A DNA stretch of 64,000 bases from Cryptomeria japonica (GCF_030272615.1 NC_081412.1:24613860-24677859), one strand, 5' to 3'. Shown: positions 22,642 to 35,184, counted from the stretch's first letter. The notes: generated by a model not told the origin, from the sequence alone. Translations and numbers: made by a program.

Positions 22642-23690
22642 ATGCCTCCAAAGGTAATGACTCTAGAATCCATCCGACAGATGGTGGCAAAGATGATAGA
22701 AGGATCAAGAAGGAAGTAAAGGAACCAGAGATGTTAAGAAGGAGAAGGGGAAGGTTAAGACAGAATGGGGAGATAAGATAGATGAAGAAGTGGAAGATGA
22801 GAAGGATCGGACAACGACAACAATGCCCCAAGACCAAAAACTATTCTTGGATGCAGTCAAATCCATCTCCAAAGATAACTTGGATGGATTACCCACCTAT
22901 GGAGGAAATCTCAATGGAGAGGAGCTACTAGATTGGATAGAGGCATTAAATAATCATTTTGATTATAAGGAGGTAGCAGAGGAGAAAAGAGTCAATGTGG
23001 CCAATTCAAGAGTGAGAGGATCAATATTGGTTTGGTGGAAGTTGGCAAGAAAAAGATAACTTCATGGGAGTGTATGAAGATAAGGCTTAAGGCTCAATTC
23101 TTACAAGGGGATTATGAAGTTCAAATCCAAAAGAGACTTCAAAATTTGAAATAGAGGGAGCTAGATGTCAATGCATACACTGAGGAATTCCACAAACTTA
23201 GTTTGAGGGCTAGGAAGCATGAGAATGAAGTGGAGAAATTGGCCAGGTACATGAATGGCCTTAGACAAAATATACAAGATGAAATAAGCATCCTCACACC
23301 AAACACTGTCCATAAGTGTTTTTAGATGGCATTAAGGGCAGAGGAAAGATCAAGAGGAGAAGTGAGCAAAATCAGAAACATAGAGGTGGTAAAAACTTCA
23401 AAGGTAGAGGAACCTTTGGTAGAGGGAAGAATGCTACAAGAAATGAAGAACCTCCAATCCAAGAAGGAAGTGGGGACTCACAAAGAGGAACACTTAGAGG
23501 ATCCTTTAGAGGAAGAATCAATTTTAGGGGCAGGTTTGGAAGCTCGGGAAGAGGAAATGCAGTCTTCACCGGTAGGTGCTATCATTGCAATCAAGTTGGA
23601 CATACCATGAGTAGGTGCCTGGGAAAAGCCTCAAGTTCATCAAGCTCATACATGGGAGAAAGAAGAACTCAGTTAGTGTAGGAGGAGGAT
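22642..23690 (+). pseudogene. Gypsy-A gag
   Basis: A possible start at 22642 (MPPKVMTLESIRQM) falls out of frame before the main capsid segment. Retrotrans_gag-type sequence is clear from 22790: LPTYGGNLNGEELLDWIEAL, NSRVRGSILVWWKL, then after a frame change at about 23056 ITSWECMKIRLKAQFLQGDY, a stop at 23149, and YTEEFHKLSLRAR. An Arg/Gly-rich linker precedes the zinc knuckle CYHCNQVGHTMSRC (near 23579). Compared with Gypsy-B gag the order is the same, with at least two frameshifts. Confidence 0.85.
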
Positions 23691-23711
23691 ACCCAAAGTG
23701 AGACCTCTCCA

Positions 23712-24089
23712 ATGAGTAAGGCATGGCCAGTGACAGATGGAGAAAATCTGATGATGAGAAGAACAATTCTCAAGATACCCCAAGCTCAAGAGCCACCACA
23801 AAGGAAAAGCTTATTTAGGACCACTTGTAAGTCACATGGGAAAATTGGTAAGGTGATTGTGGATTCAGGTTCCATAGAGAATATTGTCTTAGTTGAAATG
23901 GTGGATAAGCTCAAACTAAAAAGACTACCACATCTCACTCCCTATAAGGTGTCATGGCCCAACCAGGGTCAACATGTCTTAGTTGATGAACAAGCATGGG
24001 TGGACTTTGAAATTGGTGGATATAAGGACAAAATACTATGTGACATATTGCCTATGGATGCCTGCCATTTGCTCTTGGGTCGTCCATGA
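23712..24089 (+). pseudogene. Gypsy-A aspartic protease
   Basis: Retropepsin-like domain with the active site VIVDSGSIENIV (near 23859) and a C-terminal CHLLLGRP motif, matching the Gypsy-B protease nearly residue for residue (GGYKDKILCD.LPMDACHLL). The frame runs on from gag in the family. A TGA at 24087-24089, where Gypsy-B has TGG (Trp), separates it from the reverse transcriptase. Confidence 0.88.
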
Positions 24090-25480
24090 CAATATGATGT
24101 GAAAGCCTGTCATGATGGAGAAAGGAATAGTTACCTCATCACAAAGAATGGGAAGAAGTACCAAATGGATCCATTACCTGATCCAAAGGAGGAAAAGAAA
24201 GTAGGATCAAGTGTGATTCTAATGAGAGGTAAAGAGTTCCTTAAGGTGTTAAAGCAAGAAGGTCATCAAGGCCATGCTATAGTGTTGAAGCCTAAAGATG
24301 AAGCTAAGGCAGATCCAATGAGTGAAGTGCCTCAAGAGGTGCAAGGTATATTAAAGCAATATGCAGAAGTTATAGGAGATGATATGCCTGATTCTTTGCC
24401 TCCAATGAGAGATGTAAATCATCAAATAGACTTGATACCAGGGGCAAATTTGCCTATCAAAGCTACTTATAAAATGACATGTAGTCAAAATGAAGAGATC
24501 GCCAAACAAGTGCAAGAACTCTTGGACAAGGGGTTCATTAAAAAGAGTTTTAGTCCATGTGTTGTTCCTACTATATTAGTGCCTAAAAAAGGAGGAAAAT
24601 GGAGGATGTGCACTAACTCAAGGGCAATCTATAAGAACATTATAAGATACCGGTTTCCCATGCCAAGGATTGAGGACCTATTGGACAATCTAGGTGGAGC
24701 AAGCTACTTCAGAAAGGTGGACTTGAAGTCTAGTTATCATCAGATAAGAATCAGACCTGGTGATGAATGGAAGACAACCTTTAGAACTTGTGCAGGCCTA
24801 TATGAGTGGTTGGTGATGCCATTTGGCCTCACCAATGCACCTAGTACCTTTCAAAGGCTCATGAATGAAGTCTTAGTTGAGTATATTGGTAAATTTGTTA
24901 TTGTGTATCTTGATGAAATTTTGGTCTTCAACAAGTCCAAGGAGGAACACCTTAAGCATGTGGATAGGGTCTTGAAGAAGTTGAAGGAAGCTCATCTCAA
25001 AATCAATCTTGAAAAATGTGAGTTCTTGAAAACAAAGTTAGTTTACCTTGGTTTTGTTATTTCAAAAGGTTGCTTAAAGATGGATCCAAGTAAAGTAGAA
25101 GCAATATTTAATTGGCCTACACCTAGGGGCATAAGTGATGTTATAATTTTTCATGGAATGACATCTTTTTATAGTAAAATTGTGAGAAACTTTAGCCATG
25201 TTTGTGCTCCTATACTCAACACCATTAAAGGAGGGATTAAATGTCACTTTAAGTGGACAGAGGAAGCCAATAAGGGGTTTGAAATATTGAAAGCTAAGAT
25301 AGTAGAGATGCCAACCCTTAGATTGCCCGATTTCAATTAGTTGTTTACAGTAGAATGTGATGCTAGCCAAAGGGCAATAGGGGTAGTTTTAAGCCAAGAA
25401 GGACATCATATAGCATTCTTCTCAAAGAAGTTAAATGAAGCTAAGCAAAGATACTCCACATATGACTTGGAGTTGTATGC
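24090..25480 (+). pseudogene. Gypsy-A reverse transcriptase with RNase H stub
   Basis: A long open frame (24090-25340) covers the Ty3-type reverse transcriptase: VPKKGGKWRMCTNSRAI, FRKVDLKSSYHQIRI (first catalytic Asp), [16 protein letters not shown] and VYLDEILVF, in which the YLDD box has become YLDE. It continues through the thumb and connection region (FHGMTSFYSKIVRNFSHVCAP). A stop at 25338 is followed in frame by the RNase H beginning (FTVECDASQRAIGVVLS near 25346) up to DLELYA, where the deletion junction lies at 25480. Confidence 0.9.
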
Positions 25481-26160
25481 CCATGGTTGGAAATCCCTGT
25501 GAATTCCCTTAAAGAATCCTCAATTTATTTGAGTACATGTTTTGACTGGTGAAGGTTTTAAGGAACAAGTTTGTAAGTCACCCGAGTAGGCCAAAACCCT
25601 TGAAATTAGGATATATTTGGTTCCCATATGTGTATGGAAAACCTAGATACAAATTTGCAATATTGTTTGTAACCCTGAAAAGGGTATCCAAATCTATAAT
25701 TTATTTGTGGCCTTATTTGGGAAGTTTTGAAACTAAGTGCTTAAAACCGCTAAGGGAGGGCTAATTGTATTAGGCCTATTTGAGCCCGATGGAGACAAAG
25801 AGAGGTTAGGAAGGCTTGGTGATGGGTGAAAAGGTGATCAAACCTCTACAAGACTTCAAAGACACTAAGTAAATTCATTTTGAACCCATTGAATGAGTTG
25901 GTGTGTTGTGATCCTTGCAGAAGTTGTTGGAGCCTTAGGAGTGATGTGAAGAGATTGAGGTGGCAACCTCAATAGGAAGAGTTGATTGAAAGAGATCAGT
26001 GGCTATACCTTGGAGGCAAGCCAAAGTGGATCAGACCCTGGGAGGTCTAGATAGCACAACCCCAAGCAAGTACCATTAGATGGGCTTGAGGAGTTAGAGG
26101 GTTGAGTAAGACAAGAAGCCAAGAAGGTGAACAGGATTAGCTCCAAGACTCTCTCTATTA
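25481..26160 (+). repeat. Gypsy-A 3' LTR, 5'-truncated
   Basis: 680 bp matching 21895-22572 of the 5' LTR, beginning at the shared phrase ccatggttggaa and ending at the GTTGG duplication. A microhomology of 1-3 C residues lies at the junction with RNase H. Confidence 0.88.
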
Positions 26161-27100
26161 GTTGGCTATGTCATAAAAGGCCGTGTCATGTGAAATTTGA
26201 TTGCATTGTGAAGATCAATTCAACTAAGGCTGTTAGAGATATACCCAAGATTATGAAGCCCTATAATCCGGTATGCAAAGAATGTCAAATGGGTAAATAG
26301 GTCGGAACCTCTTTTAGGAGTATACAAGATAAATCAAATGATGTTCTTGATCTTATTCATACTGATTTGTGTGGCCCTGCTAGAGTTAAAAGTTTTCATG
26401 GTGATAAATATTTCATGCTAATCATTGATGATTATTCTAGAATGATGTGGGTTACTTTTTTGAGAGAAAAATCTGAAGCATTTGAAAAGTTTAAAATCTT
26501 TAAGGCAGAAACTGAGACATGATTGAAGATTAAATGTTTGAGATCAGATCATGGTGGAGAATTCACATCCGGTGAGTTTAATAACTTTTGTGACAAGAAT
26601 GGTATAAGAAGACAATTTTCTACTCCCCAGAAACCTCACCAGAATAGAGTTGTGGAAAGGAAAAACAAAACTATCTGGGATGCTGCTAGAACAATGATGA
26701 TGGAATCTAATCTACTTCATCTACTGGAGAGAAGAAGTGAGTACAATGGTTTATACATTAAACAAAGTACATATCAAAGGAGAAATCAGTAAGACACCTT
26801 ATGAATTATGCTTTGGCAATACAGCTACAGTTAAGTATTTCAGAATTTTTGGTAGTAAATGTTATATCAGGAGAGATGATACTATTGAGAAATTTGATCC
26901 TAGATGTGATGAAGGCATATTTATTGGTTATTCTAATGAAAGAAAAGCATATAGATGTTATAACAAGAGATTGCAGAGAATTGTGGAGAGTGCTAATGTC
27001 AAAGTAGATGAGTTGAACAAAAGTCAAATCAAAGTTTATGAGAAGGAACTGACATTGGAAATAATTATATCTGAACCGATAGCACCTTTCCCAAAATAGA
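26161..27100 (+). pseudogene. Copia-2 integrase region (continuation)
   Basis: Resumes the pre-integrase zinc domain (LCHKRPCH, then VCKECQMGK and a stop at 26298). It continues into the core: LIHTDLCGPARV (first Asp), IIDDYSRMMWVTF, LRSDHGGEFTSGEF (second Asp, where most relatives have DNGGE or DQGSE), and TPQKPHQNRVVERKNK (Glu). Stops at 26519 and a frameshift near 26725 (LLHL to WREEVSTM) interrupt it. The C-terminal part carries FRIFGSKCYIRRDD and DEGIFIGYSNERKAYRCYN. Confidence 0.9.
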
Positions 27101-28831
27101 GAGTTGAACTAATTACTCTGGCAACATTAGAGAATTCTATAGTAACTAAAGAACAGGGAAGAGGAACAAAGAGTCACAAGACTCCTAGGTATGTGAGATT
27201 GAATCATTCTGAAGATTAAATGATTGGTGATAAGAGCAATAGAGTGATGACAAGAAGAAGACTGGCAACTAATGAGGTATGTTTAATTTCACAAGTTGAA
27301 CCGGTATCAGTAATTGAGGCATGTAAAGATAAATTTTGGTTAAAATCTATGGAAGAGGAATTAAATCAGATTGATAAAAATAACACATGGACTTTGGTTT
27401 CCCGACCTAAAAATAAAAATGTTATTGGAACTAAATGGGGTTTTTAGGAATAAATTGAATGAGGATGGTCAAGTTATAAGGAATAAGGATAGATTAGTTT
27501 GTAAAGGATATTCTCAAAAGGAAGGAATTGATTATGGAGAGACTTTTGCACCGGTAGCTAGGATTGAAGCTGTAAGATTATTTCTTGCCTATGCTGCTTA
27601 TAAAAACTACAAGGTTTATCATATGGATGTTAAATGTGCATTTTTGAATGGGGATCTTGATGAGGAAGTTTATATTGAGAACCCTGATGGTTTTTCACTA
27701 TCAGATGATACAGATATGGTTTGTAGGTTAAGGAAAGCTTTATATGGATTCAAACAAGCACCTAAAGCTTGATATGCAAGGTTGGATAAATATCTTTTGA
27801 AGCTTGGTTTTACTAAGGGAAGTGTTGACAGTAATTTATATTATAAAATCACTGATGATGATATACAGATTGTCGAAGTATTTGTTGATGACATTATTTT
27901 TGGAGGTGAAGATAAATTGTGCATAGAATTTTCTAAGAACATGGAGAAAGAATTTGAGGTGTCTATGATTGATGAGATGAAATTTTTCTTAGGTTTGCAA
28001 ATTACTCAGACTGACAAAGGTATTTTCATCTATCAAACTAAATATTCTAAGGAATTGCTAAAGAAATTTGGTATGGGAGATTCTAAACCGGTAAGTACAC
28101 CTATGGTTACAAATGAGAAATTGACAAGAAAAGATGTTTCTGCACCGGTAAATCCTACAAGATACAAATCTATAATTGGAGGTCTTCTTTATTTGACTCA
28201 GACTAGGCCTGACATTATGAATGTTGTTTGTATTGTTTCAATATTTCAGAGTGATCCTAGAGAAAATCATGAGATGGCAGTGAAAAGGATTTTTAGATAC
28301 TTACAAGGTACATCAGAATATGGCTTGTGGTACCCTAAGGATGATAACTTTACTCTATGTGCATATACAAATATTGATTGAGCTGGAGATGTTGATGACC
28401 GGAAAAGTACTTCTGATGGAGCTTTCTCTCTTGGAAAGAAGTTGGTTTCATGGATCAACAAGAAACAATCATGTACTTCTTTATCTACTACTGAAGTTGA
28501 ATATGTTGTTGCTGCTACTAATTGTACACAAGTTTTATGGATGAAGCAAATGTTGAAGGATATAAAGGTGGATTGTGACGCACCGATAATTATTCATTGT
28601 GATAACTCTGCTGCTATTGATATATCAAAGAATCTGGTATTTCATTCTAAGACAAAGAACATATCTATCAAGTATAACTTTTTGAAGGAGAACGTGGAAG
28701 CAAATGAAGTTAGATTGATTTATGTGAACACTAAAGAACAAATTGTAGATATTTTCACTAAATCTTTATCCAAGGAATTTGAGTACCTGAGAGACAGATT
28801 GGGGGTTTCTACCCCTCTGGTAGAGACTTGA
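27101..28831 (+). pseudogene. Copia-2 reverse transcriptase and RNase H
   Basis: From [17 protein letters not shown] a frameshift near 27445 leads to [34 protein letters not shown] (catalytic Asp) and [15 protein letters not shown] at 27770, where a Trp is expected, then VFVDDIIFGGED (catalytic pair intact) follow. RNase H runs from RRPDI-like TRPDIMN through YTNID, a stop at 28379 (Trp expected), AGDVDDRKST, STTEVEYVVAA, HCDNSAAI and KEQIVDIFTKSL, ending with a natural-looking TGA at 28829. Only point damage and two frameshifts separate it from a working sequence. Confidence 0.92.
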
Positions 28832-28903
28832 TTGATGTCGTTTGGCATCATTTCGATATACATTATCTGATATACTATTCATTCCGGCACTGATGTGGGA
28901 TAC

Positions 28904-30487
28904 TGGTGCAGGAGCACCCTTTCAAGATCTCCCTCCTTGTTTTTTTTGGTGTTATGCTTCTTATGGAGCCATTGTACATAAAATAATGAGCCATGTGCTC
29001 ATAGGTCCTAGTTAGGGTCCTAGTGGAGATCTTAGGGGTCATAAGTCAAGATTGTGATTTTCTTGAAAATGGAGGGTATGTGTGTCTTTGTGGTGTTTAG
29101 GGGTCCTTTATAACATGGTGGTGTCCTTAGGTTGGCCCAATGTGGGTTCAAGAGTCATGAAAAGCAACATTGAGAAAGTTGCTTAAAAGTTGCAAAAGTT
29201 GCATGACAACTTTTAAAAGTTGTCAAACAACTTATCCACCAGGAGGTCAAAATCCTTAGTTTGGCATGGACAACCCTAATATGGGAACATGGATCGAGGC
29301 CAAGGTGGTATAAGTATTTGCAAACCCTAAATGAATGGGTTGGATGTCAGAAATTTTACGGCCCAAGCAAAAAGAGCTTGACTGTGACTGTTTGTTGGTT
29401 ACCAATCAGATTGAATGAAGTTACTAGGCAAGTAAATGGACTGAACTGCATGCAAAACTATGTGAAATGTCTTCTATGGTGTAAATACTTTCATTGTGAG
29501 TTATTATTTTAGGTTTTTGTTTACCGGTTGAGTGTGTTTGTAAATAGTTTGTAATTTGCAGTCTCACTGTCCAGTTTTGGACTGGTTGTGCAAATGAAGT
29601 CATAACTCCATTCCCCATTGTGGAATCACCATGAAACCATGGGGAATGGAAGTGAAGACCCTGTACTATAGTCCCATGCAAGAAGGGCCCTTAAAAATGC
29701 AGGAAGGCCAAGCAAAGACCCACTCCTAGGCGAGACTGGACAGTGCCCGGTTAGGAGAGGTCAAATTGCAGAGGTCTTGGAGAGCAAGGTTGGTCAGAGG
29801 AGAGTGCACCTTTTGGAGGAGGTGCAGAGGAGTGTGTGAAGCATCACTGGTGTGAAGGAGGAGCCTCCAACAATCCAAACAAGGTGGCTAAAACACAAAA
29901 CCTTCACTGTGACCCAGGCAGACCACAAAAACCCTTGAAAACCTTAAAATCCACCTAGGACAGTGTACGGACACTTGGAGGCCTAAAAAATAGAAAATCC
30001 TTGAGTCCTTTCCAAATGAATGGCAGTCCATTTTGGGAGTTAGGGTTGTTTGTGCATCATTTGTGAGAGGGATCCCTAAAAGACCGGGTAGGAGGCCTAA
30101 TTGGTCCTAATCCTTTTAGCCCTATTTGAAGGCAAAAACACAAAAATGGTGAAATCGGTTAGGGGTTGAAGGCTTGAAACCTCTTGGGGGCACATGAATG
30201 GGTGGGAAGACCATGAAATAGACCTATTATAACCTTGCTAAGACCTTGCAAGGTGTGGAACAAGCCTAGCCCTTATTAGCCATAGTAAGGGGTTTTGAGT
30301 CTCATGAGTAGGTGAGACCTTAGGAGCAGCATAGCAACTCATTGGCGGGTGGATTGGGCAAGGTCAGGGGATTCCTCAAGCAAAGGAAGTCCTAGAGACC
30401 CTAGGGTGTGAGGAGAACACCAGATGATCGAAGGAAAGGATCCAAGAGCATAGACTGGGCTAGTCTATTCCAAGCACCAACCCATCA
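28904..30487 (+). repeat. Gypsy-B 5' LTR
   Basis: 1584 bp, TGGTGCAGGAGCACC...CAACCCATCA. It matches the 3' LTR closely, with a few short indels (for example the extra cttttaaaagttg segment near 29210). The open frame that enters gag from 30408 is partly within this LTR and is not all coding. Confidence 0.93.
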
Positions 30488-30491
30488 GATT

Positions 30492-30503
30492 GGTATCAGA
30501 GCA
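30492..30503 (+). promoter_or_regulatory. Gypsy-B primer-binding site
   Basis: TGGTATCAGAGC, four bases after the LTR end. Confidence 0.92.
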
Positions 30504-30566
30504 AGTAAAAGACTTGTTGGACTGTGTATGTCTCTATATACTGGTGAATCAGTAGGGGAGAGCAAA

Positions 30567-32135
30567 ATGGTCACTAATGCAGAGCTGGCTAGAGAGGTGG
30601 AAGAACAAAAGGAGAAGAATAGACTCCTTGAAGAAGCTATGAGCGAGATAAGGGATAAACTGCAGGAAGTGGTGGATCAAAGGACACAAGGACCTTGGGA
30701 TGAAGACACCAAGGGTAAAGGCAAGAAGACTATCGACATAGATGACATTATCCTGGAACCGGATCCCTTGTTCAATGAAGAACCTTTTGTGAAGGCTATT
30801 AAGGCCTTGAACACCAAAGCCTTTGAAGGATTGCCACATTTTAGTGGAAGAATGGACATAGACACTGTTATGGAATGGATTGAGGGCATGGAAAACCACT
30901 TTGAGTGTGAAGGAGTGACAGAGGCTCAAAAGGTTAAAGTTGCCAAATCAAGATTAAGGGGAGTAGCTTTGACATGGTGGAAGTACCTGCAAGAAGAGAG
31001 ATTTAGTATGGGGAAGCTACCTATTGCCAATTGGAAGGCCATGGTGAGTAAGATTAAAGAGAACTACTTACCAGAGGATTATGAAGTCCAACTTCACAAG
31101 AAGAGACAAGGATTGAAGCAGAAGGATCTTGATGTGACCTTCTACACAGAGGAGTTTCAAAAGCTATGTCTTAGATCCAAAGTCCAAGAAGATGAATCTA
31201 TTAAGGTAGCTAAGTATCTAAGCGGCCTAAAGTGGAACATTCAAGAGGAGATAAGCCTATGGACTCCTACTACTATCCAAAAAAGTCATCAGCTTGCTGC
31301 CAAGGTAGAAGAGAGGAACAAAAGGAAAGAAGACTCTAATAACAGGGGTAGAGGCAGAGGTAGAGATCAAGTGAATCACCGAGGTGGTTATCAAAGCAAG
31401 ACAAATGAACAAAGGAACCAAGGAGAAGCCAAGTTGACTGAGCATGGCAGTGAAACCAATCTCCAAGGAGGACATTCTAGAAGAAGAGGTGCACAAGGTG
31501 GTCCAAGTAGAGGTAGAGGTACCGGCGGAGGTAACTCCTATTTTGCAACAATGAAGTGTTACAATTGTAGACAATTGGGACACCCGGCATATAGATGCCC
31601 TAACAAGCCTACATCATCAAACAGTGGAAAGAGGGTTGCATATGCACATGAAGACTCTTCAAGCAATAAGACACTTGAGGTGGACCATATTGAATCAGAG
31701 ATTGGAGAAAATCTGATGTTTAATAGGGTCTTGACAAGACAGCCAGAGAAGAATGAACCTAAGCATAGGAGAGCATTGTTTAGGGTGAGGTGCAAGATTC
31801 TTGGTAAAGTTTGCAAGGTGATAGTTGATTCAGGCTCAACTGACAATATCATATCAGAAGAGGTAGTCAAGAAGTTGAAACTCACAAGGATACCCCACAC
31901 TAACCCATACAAGGTGACATGGTTGAATCATGTGCCGAGTGTGCTAGTCAATGAGCAGACTTGGGTAGAGTTTTCTATTGGAGGATACAAGGATAAGATC
32001 CTTTGTGATGTGTTACCTATGGATGCATGTCACTTATTGCTAGGAAGACCCTGGCAATTTGATAGGAAGGTGATCTATGATGGAGAGGAGAACTCCATTT
32101 CCTTTAAGAAGGACAACAAGACCTTCAAGATTTAG
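30567..32135 (+). pseudogene. Gypsy-B gag and protease
   Basis: An open frame of 522 codons from ATG 30567 (MVTNAELAREVEEQKEKN). A short N-terminal coiled coil is followed by the Retrotrans_gag capsid (ALNTKAFEGLPHFSGRMDID to the QLAAKVEERNKRKED region), an Arg/Gly-rich linker, one zinc knuckle (CYNCRQLGHPAYRC, residue 331), and the retropepsin-like protease with VIVDSGSTDNII and MDACHLLLGRPWQFD. The only break from the reverse transcriptase is an in-frame TAG at 32133-32135. The start is chosen as the first ATG past the primer site in this frame. Confidence 0.9.
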
Positions 32136-33937
32136 TCTTTGACAGAGAATGAAGAGGGAACTTCAAGAACACCTAGTGTTTTATTGGCTACCGGTAAAGA
32201 GCTCTTAAACTTGCTACATGAGGAGGAGATAGTGAAGTGTGCTGTCTTTGTGAAGCCAAAGGAGGAAGAAGACAAGTTGCAGGCAGAAGTACCCAAGGAG
32301 GTGAAGCAAATGTTACTAGAGTATAAAGACATAGTGAGTGATGGAACATCTACAACACTCCCACCAAGAAGGTCTATAAGTCATCAAATAGACTTTGTTC
32401 CTGGTGCATCCTTACCTAACAAGGCTGCATATAAGCTTACACCTGATCAGAATAAGGAGGTAGCAAGGCAAGTGCAGGAGATATTGGAACAAGGACTGAT
32501 TAAGAAGAGCATCAACCCATGTGCAGTCCCGGTAGTGCTAGCATCAAAAAAAGGAGGTAAGTGGAGACTTTGCACTGACTCAAAAGCAATCAATAGGATT
32601 ACCATAAGGTATAGGTTTCCTATTCCTAGAATAGAGGATCTAATGGACTGTTTAGGAGGGGCTATGTATTTCACCAAGCTAGACCTTAAAAGTGGTTATC
32701 ACCAGATAAGAATTAAGGAGGGTGATGAGTGGAAGACTACTTTTAAAACCACAGAAGGTTGTATGAATGGCTTGTGGTGCCATTTGGACTCACCAATGCT
32801 CCGAGCACCTTCATGAGGTTGATGAATGAAGTGTTCAAGGATTTCACAGGCAGATTTGTGGTGGTGTACCTAGATGACATTCTCATCTATAGCAGAACCA
32901 AAGAGGAGCACCTTGAGCATTTGAGGTTAGTCTTAGAGAGGTTGCATGAGGAGAAGCTATCCATCAACCTAGAGAAGTGTGACTTCTTGAAGCAAGAGCT
33001 GGTCTACTTAGGATTTGTGGTGTCTAAAGGAACCTTGAAGATGGATCCAAGCAAAGTGGAGGCAATCTTGAATTGGCCTGCACCTAAAATAGGGACTGAG
33101 GTTAGAAGTTTCCATGGATTAGCTCAATTCTATAGGAAGTTTGTGAGGAATTTCAGTGGCATATGTGCACCAGTCCTTGACACCATCAAAGGAGGCCTTA
33201 AAACCAAGTTTAAATGGACTAAGTAGGCTGACAAAACATTTCAATTGTTGAAACAGGAAGTAGCCACAAAACCTATCCTTCTCCTACCTACGTTTGATAA
33301 GCTATTCACTTTGGAGTGTGATGCAAGTGGAATTGCAGTAGGTGGTGTGTTGAGTCAAGAGGGAAGACCTGTGGCATTTTTCAGTGTGAAGCTTAATGAA
33401 GCAAAGAAGAAGTACTCAGCCTATGACCTAGAGTTGTATGCATTAGTGCAGTCACTAAAGAAATGGAGGCATTACCTACTCCCAAAGGAATTTGTAGTGT
33501 TCACAGACAATCAGGCATTGAGTTACATCAACACTCAAGAGAAGCTAAGCAATAGACATCTGAAATGGATGGAATACCTCAAATCCTTCACCTTCGCCAT
33601 CAAGCATAAGAAGGGGCAACTTAATAAGGTGGCAGATGCCTTAAGCAGGAAGTTGTTGACAGTTCAAGAGTTACAGTTGCAGAGCATAGGCATAGAAGGT
33701 TTCAAAGACCTCTATGAAGGAGATGAAGACTTCTCATCAGCTTACAAGATTTGCAAAGAGTTTGAGAACCATTTCCATGGTGAGTATGCATATTACACTC
33801 TCCAAAATGGTCTCTTGTTCAAGGGTAACCAATTGTGTGTACCTAGAGGATCCATGAAGGAGAACCTCATCCAAGAAAAACATAATGGCAGTTTAAGTGG
33901 ACACTTTGGAGTCAACAAAACCTTGGATTTAGTATAG
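32136..33937 (+). pseudogene. Gypsy-B reverse transcriptase and RNase H
   Basis: Continues in the gag frame after the TAG. The reverse transcriptase has YRFPIPRIEDLMDCLGG, FTKLDLKSGYHQIRI and, after a 1-nt deletion near 32757, [16 protein letters not shown] and [12 protein letters not shown] with both catalytic Asp residues intact. A TAG at 33224 precedes RNase H (FTLECDASGIAVGGVLS, YDLELYALVQSLKKWRHYLL, FTDNQALSY, HKKGQLNKVADALSR). A third TAG at 33935 (DLV*RYYY) lies in the integrase zinc domain. Apart from these changes the sequence is well conserved. Confidence 0.92.
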
Positions 33938-35164
33938 AGGTACTACTATTGGCCAAAGTTGCCAAGAGATGTAAAGAGGTATGTAGAGCAATGCGGAGTG
34001 TGTCAAAGAGCAAAAGGAGGATCAAGCAATGCTGGTCTTTATCAACCATTACCGGTCCCTAACAGACCTTGGGAATGTATAAGCATGGACTTTGTAGTAG
34101 GAATTCCCAAGACTAAAATAGGTATGGACAACATCTATGTAGTAGTCGATAGATTTTCCAAGATGAGTCATTTCATACCATGTAAGACTACACATGATGT
34201 TAGCTATGTTGCACATCTCTTCTTCAAAGAGATTGTTAGGATTCATGGACTCCCTTTAAGCATTGTTCCAGATAGGGATAGCAAGTTCATGGGTCATTTT
34301 TGGCAAACAGTATGGAGGAGACTAGGAACTAACTTGTCATTTAGCTCAGCTTACCATCCACAAACAGATGTTCAAACTGAATTCATCAACAGGGTGTTAG
34401 GCAATTTATTGAGGTGTCTAACTAAGGAATATGGTCAGACATGGGACCTAATCATTCCTCAAGAAGAGTATGCATATAATGATAGTGTGAATAGGACCAC
34501 TGGTAGAAGCCCTTTTGAGGCTGTGTATGGCAGACATCCAAGGGGAGTTTGTGAGTTGAGAGACCTTAGTACTTTGGAGATGAAGAGCGGGCAAGTAGAG
34601 GACATCACTCAAACCATCAAGGAAGTTCAAGAGAAAGTTAAGAAGGCCATCCTTGAATCCACTCAAAAACTGAAGGCCAAAGTGGATGGGAGAAGGAGAG
34701 AAGTTCAGTTCAAGGTGGGTGACTATGTGATGGTACATTTGAGCAAAGACAGGATGCAAAGTGGTAAGCCTACCAAACTGCAGATGAAGAGAGTAGGATC
34801 TTGTCAAATTCTGGCAAAATATGGTGAGAACGCCTATAAGGTTGATTTACCTTTAGACTTAGCCATTTCACCAATCTTTAATGTTGCTGATCTGGTAATG
34901 TACAAGGGAGAGATAGCAGGGTAGACTGAGAACCAAGCTAAGGTATTACAAGACTTGGATGTAAATACCTTACCTCAAGTGAAGAAGCCTAAAGTGGAGG
35001 AGATCTTGGACTCAAGGGTGAAGAAGTCTACTAGACACCAGGTCTACATGGAGCACTTAGTGAAATGGGTAGATAAACCAATATCTGAAGCTACATGGGT
35101 GGAGGAGAGCAGGTTCAAGACACTTGGAATAGACCCGGCTCTCATTTCTTCTTCTTTTTCTTAG
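33938..35164 (+). pseudogene. Gypsy-B integrase with chromodomain
   Basis: The HHCC zinc domain spans the 33935 stop (GHFGVNKTLDLV, then EQCGVCQRAKG). The catalytic core shows ISMDFVVGIPK (Asp), IVPDRDSKFMGHFW (Asp) and AYHPQTDVQTEFINR (Glu), where the usual HPQTDGQTE has Val for Gly. A GKPTKLQMKRVGSCQILAK module follows. After a TAG at 34922 the frame continues into a chromodomain: VEEILDSRVKKSTRHQVY, LVKWVDKPISEATWVEE. In chromoviruses this domain steers integration towards particular chromatin. Confidence 0.92.
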
Positions 35165-35171
35165 TTATGTG

Positions 35172-35184
35172 AAGAGGGGGAGTA
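35172..35184 (+). promoter_or_regulatory. Gypsy-B polypurine tract
   Basis: gaagagggggagta precedes the 3' LTR, whose first base is A where the 5' LTR has T. Confidence 0.75.

Larger units (their letters stand above)
20960..26160 (+). mobile_element. Gypsy-A: Ty3/gypsy element with deleted 3' half
   Basis: Inserted in Copia-2 pol with perfect target-site duplications GTTGG (20955-20959 and 26161-26165). The 5' LTR is 20960-22572; the 3' LTR is represented only by its last 680 bp (25481-26160). A deletion has joined RNase H coding sequence (DLELYA) directly to the middle of the 3' LTR at 25480/25481, removing the rest of RNase H and all of integrase. Gag, protease and reverse transcriptase remain in damaged form. 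Its LTR start (TGGTGCAGG) and proteins are close to Gypsy-B, so the two are related families. Confidence 0.9.

Noticed and set aside
30408-30566. Extension of Gypsy-B gag upstream to 30408
   Set aside because: This part overlaps the 5' LTR and primer-binding site; the first usable ATG is at 30567.
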